DNA of 64,000 nt from Streptomyces sp. NBC_01717 (GTDB taxonomy: Bacteria > Actinomycetota > Actinomycetes > Streptomycetales > Streptomycetaceae), in the NCBI RefSeq assembly GCF_036248255.1, contig NZ_CP109178.1, positions 6,722,001-6,786,000 on the forward strand, in the 5' to 3' direction. A program made the translations under genes and the position numbers. The notes beneath the pieces were generated by a model that did no database searches, had not been told where the DNA came from, and was given only the letters and a program-made list of their open reading frames with translations. This document shows, one piece after another, positions 25,343 through 34,890 of this stretch (the stretch's first letter is position 1; each line of letters begins with the position of its first letter).

Positions 25343-25822
25343 TCAGCTGTCCGGCTGCTCGATCTGCTGCGCGATGTAGTGCGGCTCGCCGAGCTTCTCG
25401 ATCAGCTCCAGCTGGGTGTCGAGGTAGTCGATGTGGTGCTCCTCGTCCTCGAGGATCGACTCAAAGATATTCGCGGACGTGATGTCGCCCTTGCCGCGCA
25501 TCAACTCGACACCGCGCTTGAGCCGGTCGATCGCCTCCACCTCGATCTGGCGGTCGGCCTGGAACATCTCCGTGACGGTCTGGCCGACCCGCACATGGAA
25601 GAGTCGCTGGTAGTTGGGTAGTCCGTCGAGAAGGAGAATGCGGTCCGTCAGCTTCTCGGCGTGGTTCATCTCGTCGAACGACTCGGAGCGCGTGTACTTC
25701 GCCAGCTTCGTCCAGCCGAAGTTCTCCTGCATCTTTGCATGCAGGAAGTACTGGTTGATGGCAGTCAATTCGGCGGTCAGCTGTTCGTTCAGGAACTCGA
25801 GGACCTCGGGGTCGCCCTGCAT
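25343..25822 (-). CDS. bfr: Bacterioferritin
   Basis: A 159-residue haem-containing ferritin that forms 24-subunit shells storing ferric iron. All ferroxidase ligands are present at standard numbering: E18, E51, H54, E94, E127 and H130; the haem ligand is M52 (FDEMNHAEK). The ATG at 25822 has GGAAGGAG about 8 nt upstream. The gene is convergent with the iron-starvation-controlled bfd gene, so storage and release lie side by side but on opposite strands. No obvious iron box is seen upstream of bfr. Confidence 0.97.
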   Translation of the reverse strand: MQGDPEVLEFLNEQLTAELTAINQYFLHAKMQENFGWTKLAKYTRSESFDEMNHAEKLTDRILLLDGLPNYQRLFHVRVGQTVTEMFQADRQIEVEAIDRLKRGVELMRGKGDITSANIFESILEDEEHHIDYLDTQLELIEKLGEPHYIAQQIEQPDS

Positions 25823-25976
25823 CGCAGAGGCTCCTTCCAACCGTGAACCGGGCAAGTTGGCCGCATCCTCGCACCGCACCCATCGGTCGTCCAGTAAGTA
25901 CACGCTTAGTAGGGGTTGCCCTGAATCGCCTCTGCCCTGGTCATGACCACCCCTGCCTGTCTGTCACCATGGAGTC

Positions 25977-26609
25977 ATGGGTCAGCCGGAAAGCCGGGAA
26001 TACCGCGAATCAGAGCAGTCCGAGCTTCCGCCGGGACAGCGACTGCAGCGCGGCTGGCCGGTTACCCACTACGGGCCCGTTCCCAAGTTCAAGCCCGACC
26101 GCTGGGAGTTCCGGGTCTTCGGAGCCACGGCGGACGGCGAGAAGCGCTGCTGGAACCATGAGGAGTTCTCGGCCCTGCCGTTCTCCTCGGTCATCGCCGA
26201 TCTGCACTGCGTCACCAAATTCAGCATGCTCGGTGCCGAATGGGGCGGGGTTCTCGCCCGTACGATCCTCGAACTGGCGCCGCCCTCGCCCCAGGTCACC
26301 CATGTGATGGTCTGGGCCGAGTACGGATTCAGCTCGAACCTGCGGCTCACGGACTTCGCCGCGGACCGAGCACTTTTCGCCACTCACCAGGGCGGTGAAC
26401 TGCTCACCGCCGAGCACGGCTTCCCGCTGCGTCTCGTCGTACCGCATCTGTACGCCTGGAAGGGGCCCAAGTGGGTCCGGGGCATCGAGTACATGACCGC
26501 CGATCGCCGGGGCTTCTGGGAGGAGCGCGGCTATCACAACATCGGCGACCCGTGGAAGGAACAGCGCTACTCCTACCAGGAGGAGCCCGGGGACGGCCCC
26601 GAGCTCTGA
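25977..26609 (+). CDS. Sulfite-oxidase-like molybdopterin-binding protein
   Basis: A 210-residue protein with the oxidoreductase molybdopterin-binding fold. It contains DLHCVTKFSMLGAEWGG, where the Cys would ligate molybdenum, then PSPQVTHVMVWAEYGFSSNL, GFPLRLVVPHLYAWKGPKWV and the C-terminal EERGYHNIGDPW, all typical of cytosolic sulfite-oxidase-like proteins (YuiH type). There is no Tat signal and no dimerisation domain, so it is probably cytosolic and small. The electron donor and acceptor are unknown. The start ATG follows GGAG closely. It is divergent from bfr. Confidence 0.87.
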   Translation: MGQPESREYRESEQSELPPGQRLQRGWPVTHYGPVPKFKPDRWEFRVFGATADGEKRCWNHEEFSALPFSSVIADLHCVTKFSMLGAEWGGVLARTILELAPPSPQVTHVMVWAEYGFSSNLRLTDFAADRALFATHQGGELLTAEHGFPLRLVVPHLYAWKGPKWVRGIEYMTADRRGFWEERGYHNIGDPWKEQRYSYQEEPGDGPEL

Positions 26610-26640
26610 CCCGTCGGGCCCGGTCGCTGCGGGTCCGCCC

Positions 26641-27213
26641 TCAGTGGTGGTACGGGTGCACCACCGCGTGCCCCCTGCCGCGGCCGATCATCCACTTGTT
26701 GACCGGTGTGGTGACGACGAAGGCGGCGGTCAGCGACAGCGCGAGGGCTCCCCAGAACAGCGCGTCGGCGAGCTGCGCGTCCATGGCGCCCGGCCACAGC
26801 GCGATCACACCGTTGTCGATCAGCTCCATCACCGCGATGGAGAGGGTGTCGGCGGCGAGGGCGACCCGGAACGCCGTACGGAAGTCGACGCCGGCCTTGA
26901 GGATGGAGCGCAGCGTCAGCGTGTAGCCGAATGCGAAGGCCAGGATGATCGCGAGGGTCATCGTCTCCGCGTTGCCCCAGCCGAAGGCCGTACCGATCAC
27001 CATGCCGAGGATCTCGCCGACGGCGCATCCGGTGAGGCAGTGCAGCGTGGCGCGGGCCGCCATGGGCCAGCCGGCCTTGCCGGGAGCGAGCGCCGAGTGG
27101 CCGGCGTGAGCTGAACGGTCTGCGTGGTCTGTGTGCCGGCTGTCGTGGCCATGGTGCTCGTGCTCATGCCGGCCCTGCTGCTCGTGCTGTCCGTCGCGCG
27201 TGTCGTGCTGCAT
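26641..27213 (-). CDS. DUF4396 membrane protein with His-rich N-terminus, behind a copper box
   Basis: A 190-residue protein. The first 40 residues contain 11 histidines (for example RHEHEHHGHDSRH), a likely metal-binding segment. The rest has about four membrane helices of the DUF4396 type, with conserved HCLTGCAVGEILG and ELIDNG. A CsoR-type palindrome lies 49 bp before the ATG at 27213; an upstream in-frame ATG at 27285 would put the operator inside the gene, so 27213 is preferred. The operator plus His-rich tail suggests copper handling (binding, transport or tolerance), but no transport mechanism is known to me. It follows nfo on the same strand. Confidence 0.8.
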   Translation of the reverse strand: MQHDTRDGQHEQQGRHEHEHHGHDSRHTDHADRSAHAGHSALAPGKAGWPMAARATLHCLTGCAVGEILGMVIGTAFGWGNAETMTLAIILAFAFGYTLTLRSILKAGVDFRTAFRVALAADTLSIAVMELIDNGVIALWPGAMDAQLADALFWGALALSLTAAFVVTTPVNKWMIGRGRGHAVVHPYHH

Positions 27214-27261
27214 GGCGATCCCCCAATGCCGGTAGCGGTTCCCTTCCACCGCAGGAACCGT

Positions 27262-27278
27262 ATACCCCCTGGGGGTAT
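27262..27278 (-). promoter_or_regulatory. CsoR-type copper-responsive operator
   Basis: ATACCCCCTGGGGGTAT is a perfect 8-bp inverted repeat around one base, the form bound by the copper-sensing repressor CsoR in actinobacteria. It lies between nfo and the DUF4396 gene, in the promoter of the latter. Confidence 0.82.
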
Positions 27279-27297
27279 TCCTCATGCTTTCGCGAAT

Positions 27298-28155
27298 TCA
27301 GCCCCGGTCGCGCAGCTCCTTGAGTCGCGCCACATCCGCCGCGTGGCCTTCCTTGCCGCCCGGCGTCTCGATGACCAGCGGCACCCCGGCCGTCGCCGGG
27401 TGCGAGAACAGCTCCTGGAACGGCTCCTCGCCGATGTGCCCGGCGCCGATGTTCTCGTGCCGGTCCTTCTGGGCCCCCACCACGTCTTTGGAGTCATTGG
27501 CGTGGATCAGTTTCAGCCGGCCCTCACCGACCGTCTCCACCAGCAGATCCAGGGTCTGCTTCATGCCCGCCGGGCCCGCCAGGTCGTGGCCTGCCGCGTA
27601 GATGTGGCAGGTGTCGAGGCAGATACCGAGCTTGGGGTGGGCGTCCAGCGCCTCGAAGTACGGGCCGAAGTCCCAGGTCCGTGAGCAGAGCGAGAACCCC
27701 TGTCCGGCGGTCGACTCCAGCAGCAGAAACGGGTCGTCGTCGTGGGTCAGCTCGTCGAGGAGCGGCCGCATGTGCGTCCGCACCTGGGCCAGGGCCTCCG
27801 CGCGCGGCCTGCCGCCGGTCGCGGAGCCCGTGTGCACCACGACGCCCAGGGCGCCGATCTCGCGGGCCCGGCGCAGGGAGTGGCGCAGCGACTCCACTGA
27901 CCTCTCGACAGTGGCCTCGGTGTGCGAGCCGAAGTTGATCAGATACGGGGCGTGGACGTACGCCGGTATCGACTCGGCGGTGCACTCGGCGCGGAACTGT
28001 TCGTCCTGCGCCGGGTTCCCGGCCGGTGTCGCCCAGCCGCGCGGATTGGCGACGAAGACCTGGACGGCCTCCGCCCCCATCTCGCGGGCGTAGGGCAGGC
28101 CGACCTTGGCGAGGCCGCCGGCCACCGGGACATGGCCGCCGACTGGGTTGCGCAT
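27298..28155 (-). CDS. nfo: Endonuclease IV (AP endonuclease)
   Basis: A 285-residue TIM-barrel zinc enzyme that cleaves DNA at abasic sites in base-excision repair. Family motifs with zinc ligands are visible: HAPYLINFGS, VVHTGSATGG, LLLESTAGQG, GICLDTCHIYAAGHD, LIHANDSKD, ENIGAGHIG and VIETPGG. It starts with ATG at 28155, 6 bp after the PASTA kinase stop, so kinase and repair gene are cotranscribed. The product is slightly longer at the C-terminus than minimal homologues. The copper-box gene lies downstream with its own promoter. Confidence 0.94.
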   Translation of the reverse strand: MRNPVGGHVPVAGGLAKVGLPYAREMGAEAVQVFVANPRGWATPAGNPAQDEQFRAECTAESIPAYVHAPYLINFGSHTEATVERSVESLRHSLRRAREIGALGVVVHTGSATGGRPRAEALAQVRTHMRPLLDELTHDDDPFLLLESTAGQGFSLCSRTWDFGPYFEALDAHPKLGICLDTCHIYAAGHDLAGPAGMKQTLDLLVETVGEGRLKLIHANDSKDVVGAQKDRHENIGAGHIGEEPFQELFSHPATAGVPLVIETPGGKEGHAADVARLKELRDRG

Positions 28156-28161
28156 ACGGAT

Positions 28162-30105
28162 CTAGAGTCCCTTGGTCTTGATGGTGATGGTGCTGCCCTC
28201 GGGGGCCCGGTCGCCGCCGTCGACGGACTGGCTCGCGATCGTGTCGCTGAAGGAGAGGAACGGGCGGTCGACCTCGACCTCGAAGCCCGCGGCCTTCAGC
28301 AGGCGTGTGGCCTCGTCGACGTCCTTGCCGGTGACATCCGGGACATCGATCATCCGCGGGCCCTTGGAGACGGTGAGCGTGATGGTGTCGCCCGCGGCTG
28401 CCTGGGTGCCCCCGCCCGGTGACTGACGCGCGATGTCGCCCGCGGCCTCGGGCGAATTGACCCGGCCCGGCAGCACCTCGGTCTTCAGGCCTTCCTCGTC
28501 CAGCGCGTCGGTGGCCTCCTGGACCGACAGCCCGGTCAGGTCGGGGACATCGACCGGGCTGCCCTTGCTGACGACCAGGGCGACCGCGGAGTCGGGGTGG
28601 CGCTCCGCGCCCGCTCCGGGATCCGTACGGATCACCTCGCCCTGCCCGATGTCCTCGCTGAACTCCTTGGTGACCATGCCGGGCACCAGGCCCACCTTCT
28701 TCAGTGCGCGCCTGGCCTCGGCGAGCCCGGTGCCCCGGACGTCGGGGACCTTCACGATTTCGGGGCCGCGCGAGACGACGATCTTCACCGAGCCGTTGCC
28801 CCGGATCCGGGCGCCCGACTTCGGGTCGCTGCTGATGACTTTGCCGCGGTCGATGTCGTCGCTGTAGGCCCGGTCGACGCCCTTCAGCTCGAGGCCGGAG
28901 TCCGAGAGCCGCTCGCGGGCGGCCTTCTCGGTCTGGCCGAGCAGCGAGGGGACCCGGGTGAACTGTCCCGAGTTGATGTACCAGACACCGGCGCCGACCC
29001 CCAGCACCAGCAGCACGGCGACGATCGCAGTGAGCATCCCGCGCCGCGGACCATCGCGTCGCGGCCCGCTCCTCGCCGGCTCGGGCGGCAGGGGAGGGGG
29101 CATCTCCAGCCGGCTGGTGTGATGGGCGGTGCCCTGGTCGACCGGGAGCACCCGGCGGATCACGCTCGTCCGGTCCTCGGCGTCGTCGTGTGCCTCGGCG
29201 AGGGCCTGCGGCGGTACGGCGTCCAGCTGGCCGTCGGTGAGCGTGGCCCGCGCGGTACGGGACTCGGCGAGCAGGGCCACGGCGTCGAACGGACGGGCCT
29301 CCGGGTTCCGGGCGGTGGCGCTCGCGACCAGTTCGTCCAGCTCGGTCGCGAGCCCCGGCACGACGGCCGACGGCGCCGGCACGTCCTCGTTGAGGTGCTG
29401 GTAGATGACCTGGGCGGGGGTGTCGCCGGTGTGCGGCTTGGCGCCCGTCAGCATCTCGTACAGCACGACGCCGCAGGCGTACACATCGGTGCGGGTGTCC
29501 GCCGTGCCGTGCTCGATCTGCTCGGGGGCGAGATAGGAGACGGTGCCGAGGACCGTTCCGGTGGTGTTGGTGTCGGAACCCACGGCCCGTACGAGACCGA
29601 AGTCCGCGACCTTCACCCGGCCGTCGTCCCCTATGAGGACGTTCTCCGGCTTCATGTCGCGGTGCACGAAGCCTGCCCGGTGTGCGGCGCCGAGCGCCGC
29701 GAGGACCGGCTCCAGGATGTCCAGCGCGGCTCTCGGCTGCAGGGCGCCGCGCTCACGCAGGACGTCGCGCAGCGTGCAGCCCGCCACGTACTCCATCGCC
29801 AGGTAGACGTACGCCCCCTGGGCGCCCTGGTCGAAGACAGCGACCACATTGGGGTGCGCGAGCCGGGCCACGGACTTGGCCTCGCGGATGAAACGCTCGA
29901 CGAACGAGGCGTCGGTCGCGAGGGCCGGGTGCATCACCTTGAGGGCGAGCACCCGGTCGAGCCTGGTGTCCATGGCCCGGTAGACCGTGGCCATCCCGCC
30001 CACGGCGATGCGGGCATCGACGCGGTAGCGGCCGTCGAGCAGCTGCCCGACGATGGGGTCTCCCTGGCCGAACGCCGGGGAAGGGTCCTGGAGGGTCGTA
30101 TCCAC
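28162..30105 (-). CDS. PASTA-domain serine/threonine protein kinase (PknB/PknL type)
   Basis: A 647-residue membrane kinase. The cytosolic Hanks-type domain spans about 27-290: glycine loop IAVGGMATVY, ATP Lys56, catalytic HRD with D150, DFG at 168-170, APEQ at 193-196. One membrane helix follows (about 358-377), then four extracellular PASTA repeats (383-447, 451-516, 518-582, 586-646) that in this family bind muropeptides or lipid II. It should link wall state to phosphorylation of division proteins. The GTG at 30105 has no ribosome binding site but follows TAGACT (30113-30118, minus strand) by 7 nt: probably leaderless. An Rv2175c-like gene, whose mycobacterial relative is a PknL substrate, lies 4 kb away. 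Confidence 0.93.
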   Translation of the reverse strand: MDTTLQDPSPAFGQGDPIVGQLLDGRYRVDARIAVGGMATVYRAMDTRLDRVLALKVMHPALATDASFVERFIREAKSVARLAHPNVVAVFDQGAQGAYVYLAMEYVAGCTLRDVLRERGALQPRAALDILEPVLAALGAAHRAGFVHRDMKPENVLIGDDGRVKVADFGLVRAVGSDTNTTGTVLGTVSYLAPEQIEHGTADTRTDVYACGVVLYEMLTGAKPHTGDTPAQVIYQHLNEDVPAPSAVVPGLATELDELVASATARNPEARPFDAVALLAESRTARATLTDGQLDAVPPQALAEAHDDAEDRTSVIRRVLPVDQGTAHHTSRLEMPPPLPPEPARSGPRRDGPRRGMLTAIVAVLLVLGVGAGVWYINSGQFTRVPSLLGQTEKAARERLSDSGLELKGVDRAYSDDIDRGKVISSDPKSGARIRGNGSVKIVVSRGPEIVKVPDVRGTGLAEARRALKKVGLVPGMVTKEFSEDIGQGEVIRTDPGAGAERHPDSAVALVVSKGSPVDVPDLTGLSVQEATDALDEEGLKTEVLPGRVNSPEAAGDIARQSPGGGTQAAAGDTITLTVSKGPRMIDVPDVTGKDVDEATRLLKAAGFEVEVDRPFLSFSDTIASQSVDGGDRAPEGSTITIKTKGL

Positions 30106-30112
30106 ACGAGCG

Positions 30113-30118
30113 AGTCTA
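30113..30118 (-). promoter_or_regulatory. -10 element of the PASTA kinase promoter
   Basis: TAGACT on the minus strand, 7 nt before the GTG start, matching TAnnnT; the absence of a Shine-Dalgarno implies a leaderless mRNA. Confidence 0.6.
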
Positions 30119-30240
30119 CGAGCCGCCGAGGACAGGGCTGACGGGCCGGGCGATCCCGGGGCCGTACTGCAGCCGAGCCGTGACAGGGACATGCGCGTCA
30201 CACGCCTGCGGCGCTGTGCGGCCCGCGTGCGTACGGGTGC

Positions 30241-31252
<1,012 letters not shown>

Positions 31253-31256
<4 letters not shown>

Positions 31257-32488
31257 GCGGGCTGCTCCTGACGTGCGGAGGTGGTGGCGGGAGGCACGGC
31301 GGGCGGCGGTACGGCGGCGGGCGCGAACCGCCCGGGGGTGAACGGGCGGGCCACGGCGGGCAGCTCGCCGGTGGTCAACAGCTCGGCCATGGCGTCACCG
31401 GTGACGGGGGTGAGCAGCACCCCGTTGCGGTGGTGGCCGGTGGCGAGATGCAGGCCGGGCAGGGCGGTGGGGCCGAGCAGCGGGGCATTGTCGGGGGAGG
31501 CCGGGCGCAGGCCGGCCCGGGTCTCGGTGAGCGGCAGTTCGGTGATGCCGGGCACCAGCTCGTGGGCGTCGCGGAGCAGCTCGTACACCCCGCCCGCCGT
31601 GACCGTGGTGTCCCAGCCCATCTCCTCGCTGGTGGCGCCGACGACCAGCTCGCCGTTCTCGCGCGGGACGAGATAGACATGGCTGCCGCGGACCACGGCC
31701 CGTACGGTCCGGGTGAGGAACGGCGAGTACGCGGCGGGCACGGTCAGCCGCAGCACCTGTCCCTTCACCGGCCGGACGGGCGGCACGACCTCGGCCGGCA
31801 GACCCGCGAGCCGCCCGCTGAGGCTGCCTGCGGCGAGCACGATCTGGTCGGCGGCGAGCTCCGTGCCGGCTGCCAGCAGGGCTCCGGTGGCCCGGTCCCG
31901 TACCACCACCAGGCGTTCCGCCCGGTCGCGGTGGAAGACCACCCCGGCCCGCTCGCAGGCCGCCAGCAGGGCGGCGGCCAGCCGGCGGGGGTCGACCTGG
32001 TGGTCGCCGTCGACCCGCAGACCGCCGCGCACACCCGGCGCCAGCATCGGTTCCAGGCGGCGGCACTCGCGGCCGGTGAGCCACTCCGACTGCAGCCCCG
32101 AACGCTGCTGGAGCGCGTGCAGTTCCCGTAGATGGGCGCGGTCGTCGGAGTCCAGGGCGACCGCGAGGGTGCCGCAGGCCCGGAAGCCGATGTCCTGGCC
32201 GCTCGCCGCCTCCAACTCGGCCGCGAAGGCCGGGTACCGCGCGGCGGAGGCGACATTGAGACCGAGCAGCATCTGCTCGCCGTAATGGAGTTCGGTGACG
32301 GCGGCGAGCATTCCGGCCGCGACCCGGGCGGCACCGCCGCCCGGGTCGGGGTCGACGACCGCGGTGCGCAGGCCGCGCTGCGCCGCCCGCCAGGCGGTCA
32401 CCAGGCCGATGATTCCGCCCCCGATGACGAGGACGTCGGATCCGGGTGCGTCGGATCCGACCGCTGATGTGCTCCCGGAGGGTCGCAT
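31253..32488 (-). CDS. thiO: Glycine oxidase ThiO
   Basis: A 411-residue FAD enzyme of the DAO family that oxidises glycine to iminoglycine for thiazole synthesis. It has the FAD-binding VLVIGGGIIGLVTAW near the N-terminus, ELHYGEQM, PVKGQVLRL, and the C-terminal LATGHHRNGVLLTP flavin-contact motif. The ATG at 32488 lies 12-14 nt after the ribosome binding site GGGAGGGG, which is part of the riboswitch 3' end, so thiamine pyrophosphate probably blocks translation. The use of ThiO rather than ThiH fits an aerobic actinomycete. The C-terminal 25 residues are Pro/Ala-rich. Confidence 0.93.
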
Positions 32489-32499
32489 GGGCGTCCAGC

Positions 32500-32595
32500 C
32501 CCTCCCTTCGCCGGCATGACCCGGATCAGGTTCGTACGGTCGGAGGCCGCCCAGCCTCCCTCTCAGCCCGGTGCGTCCGGGCTCCCGCGAGTGTC
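32500..32595 (-). promoter_or_regulatory. TPP riboswitch (THI element) of thiOSG
   Basis: On the minus strand the leader reads GGGCTGAGAGGGAGG, then GAACCTGATCCGGGTCATG and CCGGCGAAGGGAGG, the conserved THI-box blocks in correct order, with a variable hairpin between them (GGCTGGGCGGCC). The final AGGGAGGGG serves both as closing-helix strand and as ribosome binding site of thiO, implying translational control by thiamine pyrophosphate. Confidence 0.93.
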
Positions 32596-32649
32596 TTACG
32601 TTGGCCACCCTAAACCCCGTCACCCGGCCCCAGTAAGGGAGCAGCCACC

Positions 32650-32991
32650 GTGGCCCGTTCACTCGACGGACTCGTCCTCTCGCCGGTCGCCGACCAGGCG
32701 CCGGGTCAGGTCGGCACCCGGACCCGCTTCACGTACCACGAGGAGAAGGGTGCGATCTGGGCCGACTACGCGGGCGGGGAAGTGCTCCGGGGCCATCTCG
32801 TCGGTACCCGCACCGGCGATCGAGTCGACTTCCGCTACGTCCAGTTGAAGCAGGACGGGACGACCTCCTCCGGACACTGCGTCTCCACCGTCGTCGGCCT
32901 CGCGGACGGCCGGGTGCGGCTGGAGGAGTGCTGGGAATGGGAGTCGCAGGAGGGCAGCGGGACGAGCGTGGTCGAGGAACTCACGAACTGA
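32650..32991 (+). CDS. Conserved small protein of unknown function
   Basis: A 113-residue protein with alternating beta-type segments (TRTRFTYHEEKGAIWADYAGG, about residues 23-43; GHLVGTRTGDRVDFRYVQL; GRVRLEECWEWE). The run looks like a small beta-barrel or beta-sandwich. Homologues are sometimes labelled N-acetylglutamate synthase, but no acetyltransferase motif is visible and I would not accept that name. GTG at 32650 has AAGGGAGC upstream. It is divergent from thiO across the riboswitch region and followed by the FAD oxidoreductase after 28 bp, probably in one transcript. Confidence 0.72.
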   Translation: MARSLDGLVLSPVADQAPGQVGTRTRFTYHEEKGAIWADYAGGEVLRGHLVGTRTGDRVDFRYVQLKQDGTTSSGHCVSTVVGLADGRVRLEECWEWESQEGSGTSVVEELTN

Positions 32992-33019
32992 TGATTCGTC
33001 AGATGCTTAAGGTGGACAG

Positions 33020-34279
33020 GTGAGCGAGCAGCAGACAGAGCAGCCGGACCGGCGGACAGAGCGCCGCGTCGTCATCGTCGGTGCGGGCATGGCCGGCGTG
33101 CAGACCGCGGTGGCCCTGCGGGAACAGGGCTTCACCGGCCCGGTCGCCCTGATCGGTGCCGAACCCCACCAGCCGTACGACCGGCCCCCGCTGTCCAAGG
33201 CGGTGCTGCTCGGCACGGCAGAAGGCTCCGCCTTCGACATCGACTTCGAAGAGCTGGACATCGAGCTGCAACTGGGCCGTGACGTGACCGGCCTACGGGC
33301 CGACGCGCACGAACTGGACACCCTGGCGGGCCCCGTCCCGTACGACGTCCTGGTCATCGCCTCCGGCGCCGAACCGGTGGTGCTGCCCGGCTCCGAGGGG
33401 GTGCCCGGCGTGCATCTGCTGCGCACCCTCGACGACGCCGCACGGCTGCGGCCGGTCCTCGACCAGCAGCACACCGTCGTGGTCGTCGGGGCGGGCTGGA
33501 TCGGCGCCGAATTCGCCACCGCAGCCCGCGCCGCGGGCTGCGAGGTCACCGTCGTCGAGGCCGCCGACCTGCCGCTCGCGGGCGTCCTGCCCGCCGAGGT
33601 CGCCGCCCCGATGGCCCGCTGGTACGCGCAGAGCGGCGCCGAACTCCTCACCGGCGCCCCGGTGGCACGGATCGAGCCCGGCAGCGTGGTCCTCGCGGAC
33701 GGCCGCACGGTTGCCGCCGGAGCGGTGGTCGTCGGGATCGGCGCCCGGCCTGCCACCGGCTGGCTGGCCGGCTCCGGCATCGCCCTCGGTCCGGACGGAT
33801 CGGTGACCACCGACGCCGCGCTGCGCACCTCGCTGCCCGATGTGTACGCGGTCGGGGACTGCGCGTCCTTCCCCTCCGCGCGGTACGGCACACGGCTCCT
33901 CGTCCATCACTGGGACAACGCCGTCCAAGGGCCGCGGACCGCCGCCGCCAACATCATCGGTGCCGGTGCGGACGGGGCGTCGTCGCTCCTGGCATACGAC
34001 CCCGTGCCGTACTTCTGGTCCGAGCAGTTCGACCGGTTCGTGCAGTACGCGGGCCATCACGGGGGCGCGGACACGCTGCTCTGGCGCGGCGACCCGGCCG
34101 ATCCCACCTGGTCCGTGTGCTGGCTGCGGGACGGCGCACTGGTCGCCGTCCTGGCCGTCGGCAGGCCGCGCGATCTGGCCCAGGGACGCAAACTCATCGA
34201 GGCTGGGGCACGGCTGGATCCGGCGCGGGCGGCCGACCCCGCCGTACCGCTGAAGTCGGCCAGGGCCGATGCCCCGTAG
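33020..34279 (+). CDS. FAD/NAD(P)-dependent ferredoxin-reductase-like oxidoreductase
   Basis: A 419-residue two-dinucleotide-domain flavoprotein. FAD motif VVIVGAGMAGVQTA begins near residue 17, YDRPPLSK is the typical ferredoxin-reductase segment, VVVVGAGWIGAEFA (about 155) is the NAD(P)H site, and VYAVGDCASFP the second FAD motif. The C-terminal domain (PYFWSEQFDRFVQYAG) is that of reductase components for Rieske dioxygenases and P450s. It likely passes electrons from NAD(P)H to a ferredoxin; the partner is not in the window. AAGGTGG precedes the GTG start. Confidence 0.88.
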   Translation: MSEQQTEQPDRRTERRVVIVGAGMAGVQTAVALREQGFTGPVALIGAEPHQPYDRPPLSKAVLLGTAEGSAFDIDFEELDIELQLGRDVTGLRADAHELDTLAGPVPYDVLVIASGAEPVVLPGSEGVPGVHLLRTLDDAARLRPVLDQQHTVVVVGAGWIGAEFATAARAAGCEVTVVEAADLPLAGVLPAEVAAPMARWYAQSGAELLTGAPVARIEPGSVVLADGRTVAAGAVVVGIGARPATGWLAGSGIALGPDGSVTTDAALRTSLPDVYAVGDCASFPSARYGTRLLVHHWDNAVQGPRTAAANIIGAGADGASSLLAYDPVPYFWSEQFDRFVQYAGHHGGADTLLWRGDPADPTWSVCWLRDGALVAVLAVGRPRDLAQGRKLIEAGARLDPARAADPAVPLKSARADAP

Positions 34280-34383
34280 CGGCACGCCCGGAGGGGTTCC
34301 GGAGCCCTTGCGGGCACTGGGCCGACCCCCTTCCGGTCGGGTCCGGGTACCGACTGTCGGTCCGGGATGGCACGCTTGTCTCC

Positions 34384-34749
34384 GTGACCGAGATTGACGC
34401 AAAGATTGATGCTCTCGTCCCCGCCTGGCTCCACCTTCCCGACATCGCCGAAATGCTCGATGTCGAGGTGACGCGCGTGCGGCAGCTGGTCAAGGAGGGC
34501 CAGCTCATCGCCGTACGACGTGGTGAGAACCGGACGCTCCAGGTACCTGCTGCCTTCATCGACGGCAACAAGGTGGTCAAGGGCCTCTCCGGCACCCTGA
34601 CGCTCCTGAGGGACGACGGCTACACCGACGAAGAGATGCTGGAGTGGCTCTTCACTCCCGACCCGACCCTGCCGGGTACCCCGGCGCAGGCGCTGAGCGA
34701 GAATCGCGGCACGGAGGTGAAGCGCCGCGCCCAGGCGCTCGCCGTCTGA
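34384..34749 (+). CDS. Rv2175c-like DNA-binding protein
   Basis: A 121-residue protein. The N-terminal half (WLHLPDIAEMLDVEVTRVRQ and RRGENRTLQVPAAFI) is a winged helix-turn-helix of the excisionase type, and the C-terminal half (LSGTLTLLRDDGYTDEEMLEWLF) is the Rv2175c C-terminal domain. In M. tuberculosis Rv2175c is a DNA-binding substrate of the kinase PknL, encoded beside it; here a PASTA kinase lies 4 kb away, preserving the association. The GTG at 34384 has no strong ribosome binding site. A perfect hairpin follows. DNA targets are unknown. Confidence 0.87.
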   Translation: MTEIDAKIDALVPAWLHLPDIAEMLDVEVTRVRQLVKEGQLIAVRRGENRTLQVPAAFIDGNKVVKGLSGTLTLLRDDGYTDEEMLEWLFTPDPTLPGTPAQALSENRGTEVKRRAQALAV

Positions 34750-34766
34750 CCGGGACAACCGCGCGC

Positions 34767-34807
34767 GGGTACGGGCCGGACCGTTCCGAACGGCCCGGCC
34801 CGTACCC
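34767..34807 (+). terminator. Long hairpin terminator after the Rv2175c-like gene
   Basis: Thirteen pairs (34767-34779 with 34795-34807), one A-C mismatch, then five more pairs (34781-34785 with 34789-34793) around a CCG loop. It separates the gene from thiE. Confidence 0.85.
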
Positions 34808-34890
34808 TCGCATCACGCCGCACCGCTGTACCGGCCCGACCGTGTCGTACCGCTGAATTCCGTACAGCTGTATCAAGGGGGAACCTCGTC

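Noticed and set aside
32650..32991. N-acetylglutamate synthase label for the 113-residue protein
   Set aside because: No GNAT or amino-acid-kinase motif is visible; the size and beta-rich pattern do not fit.
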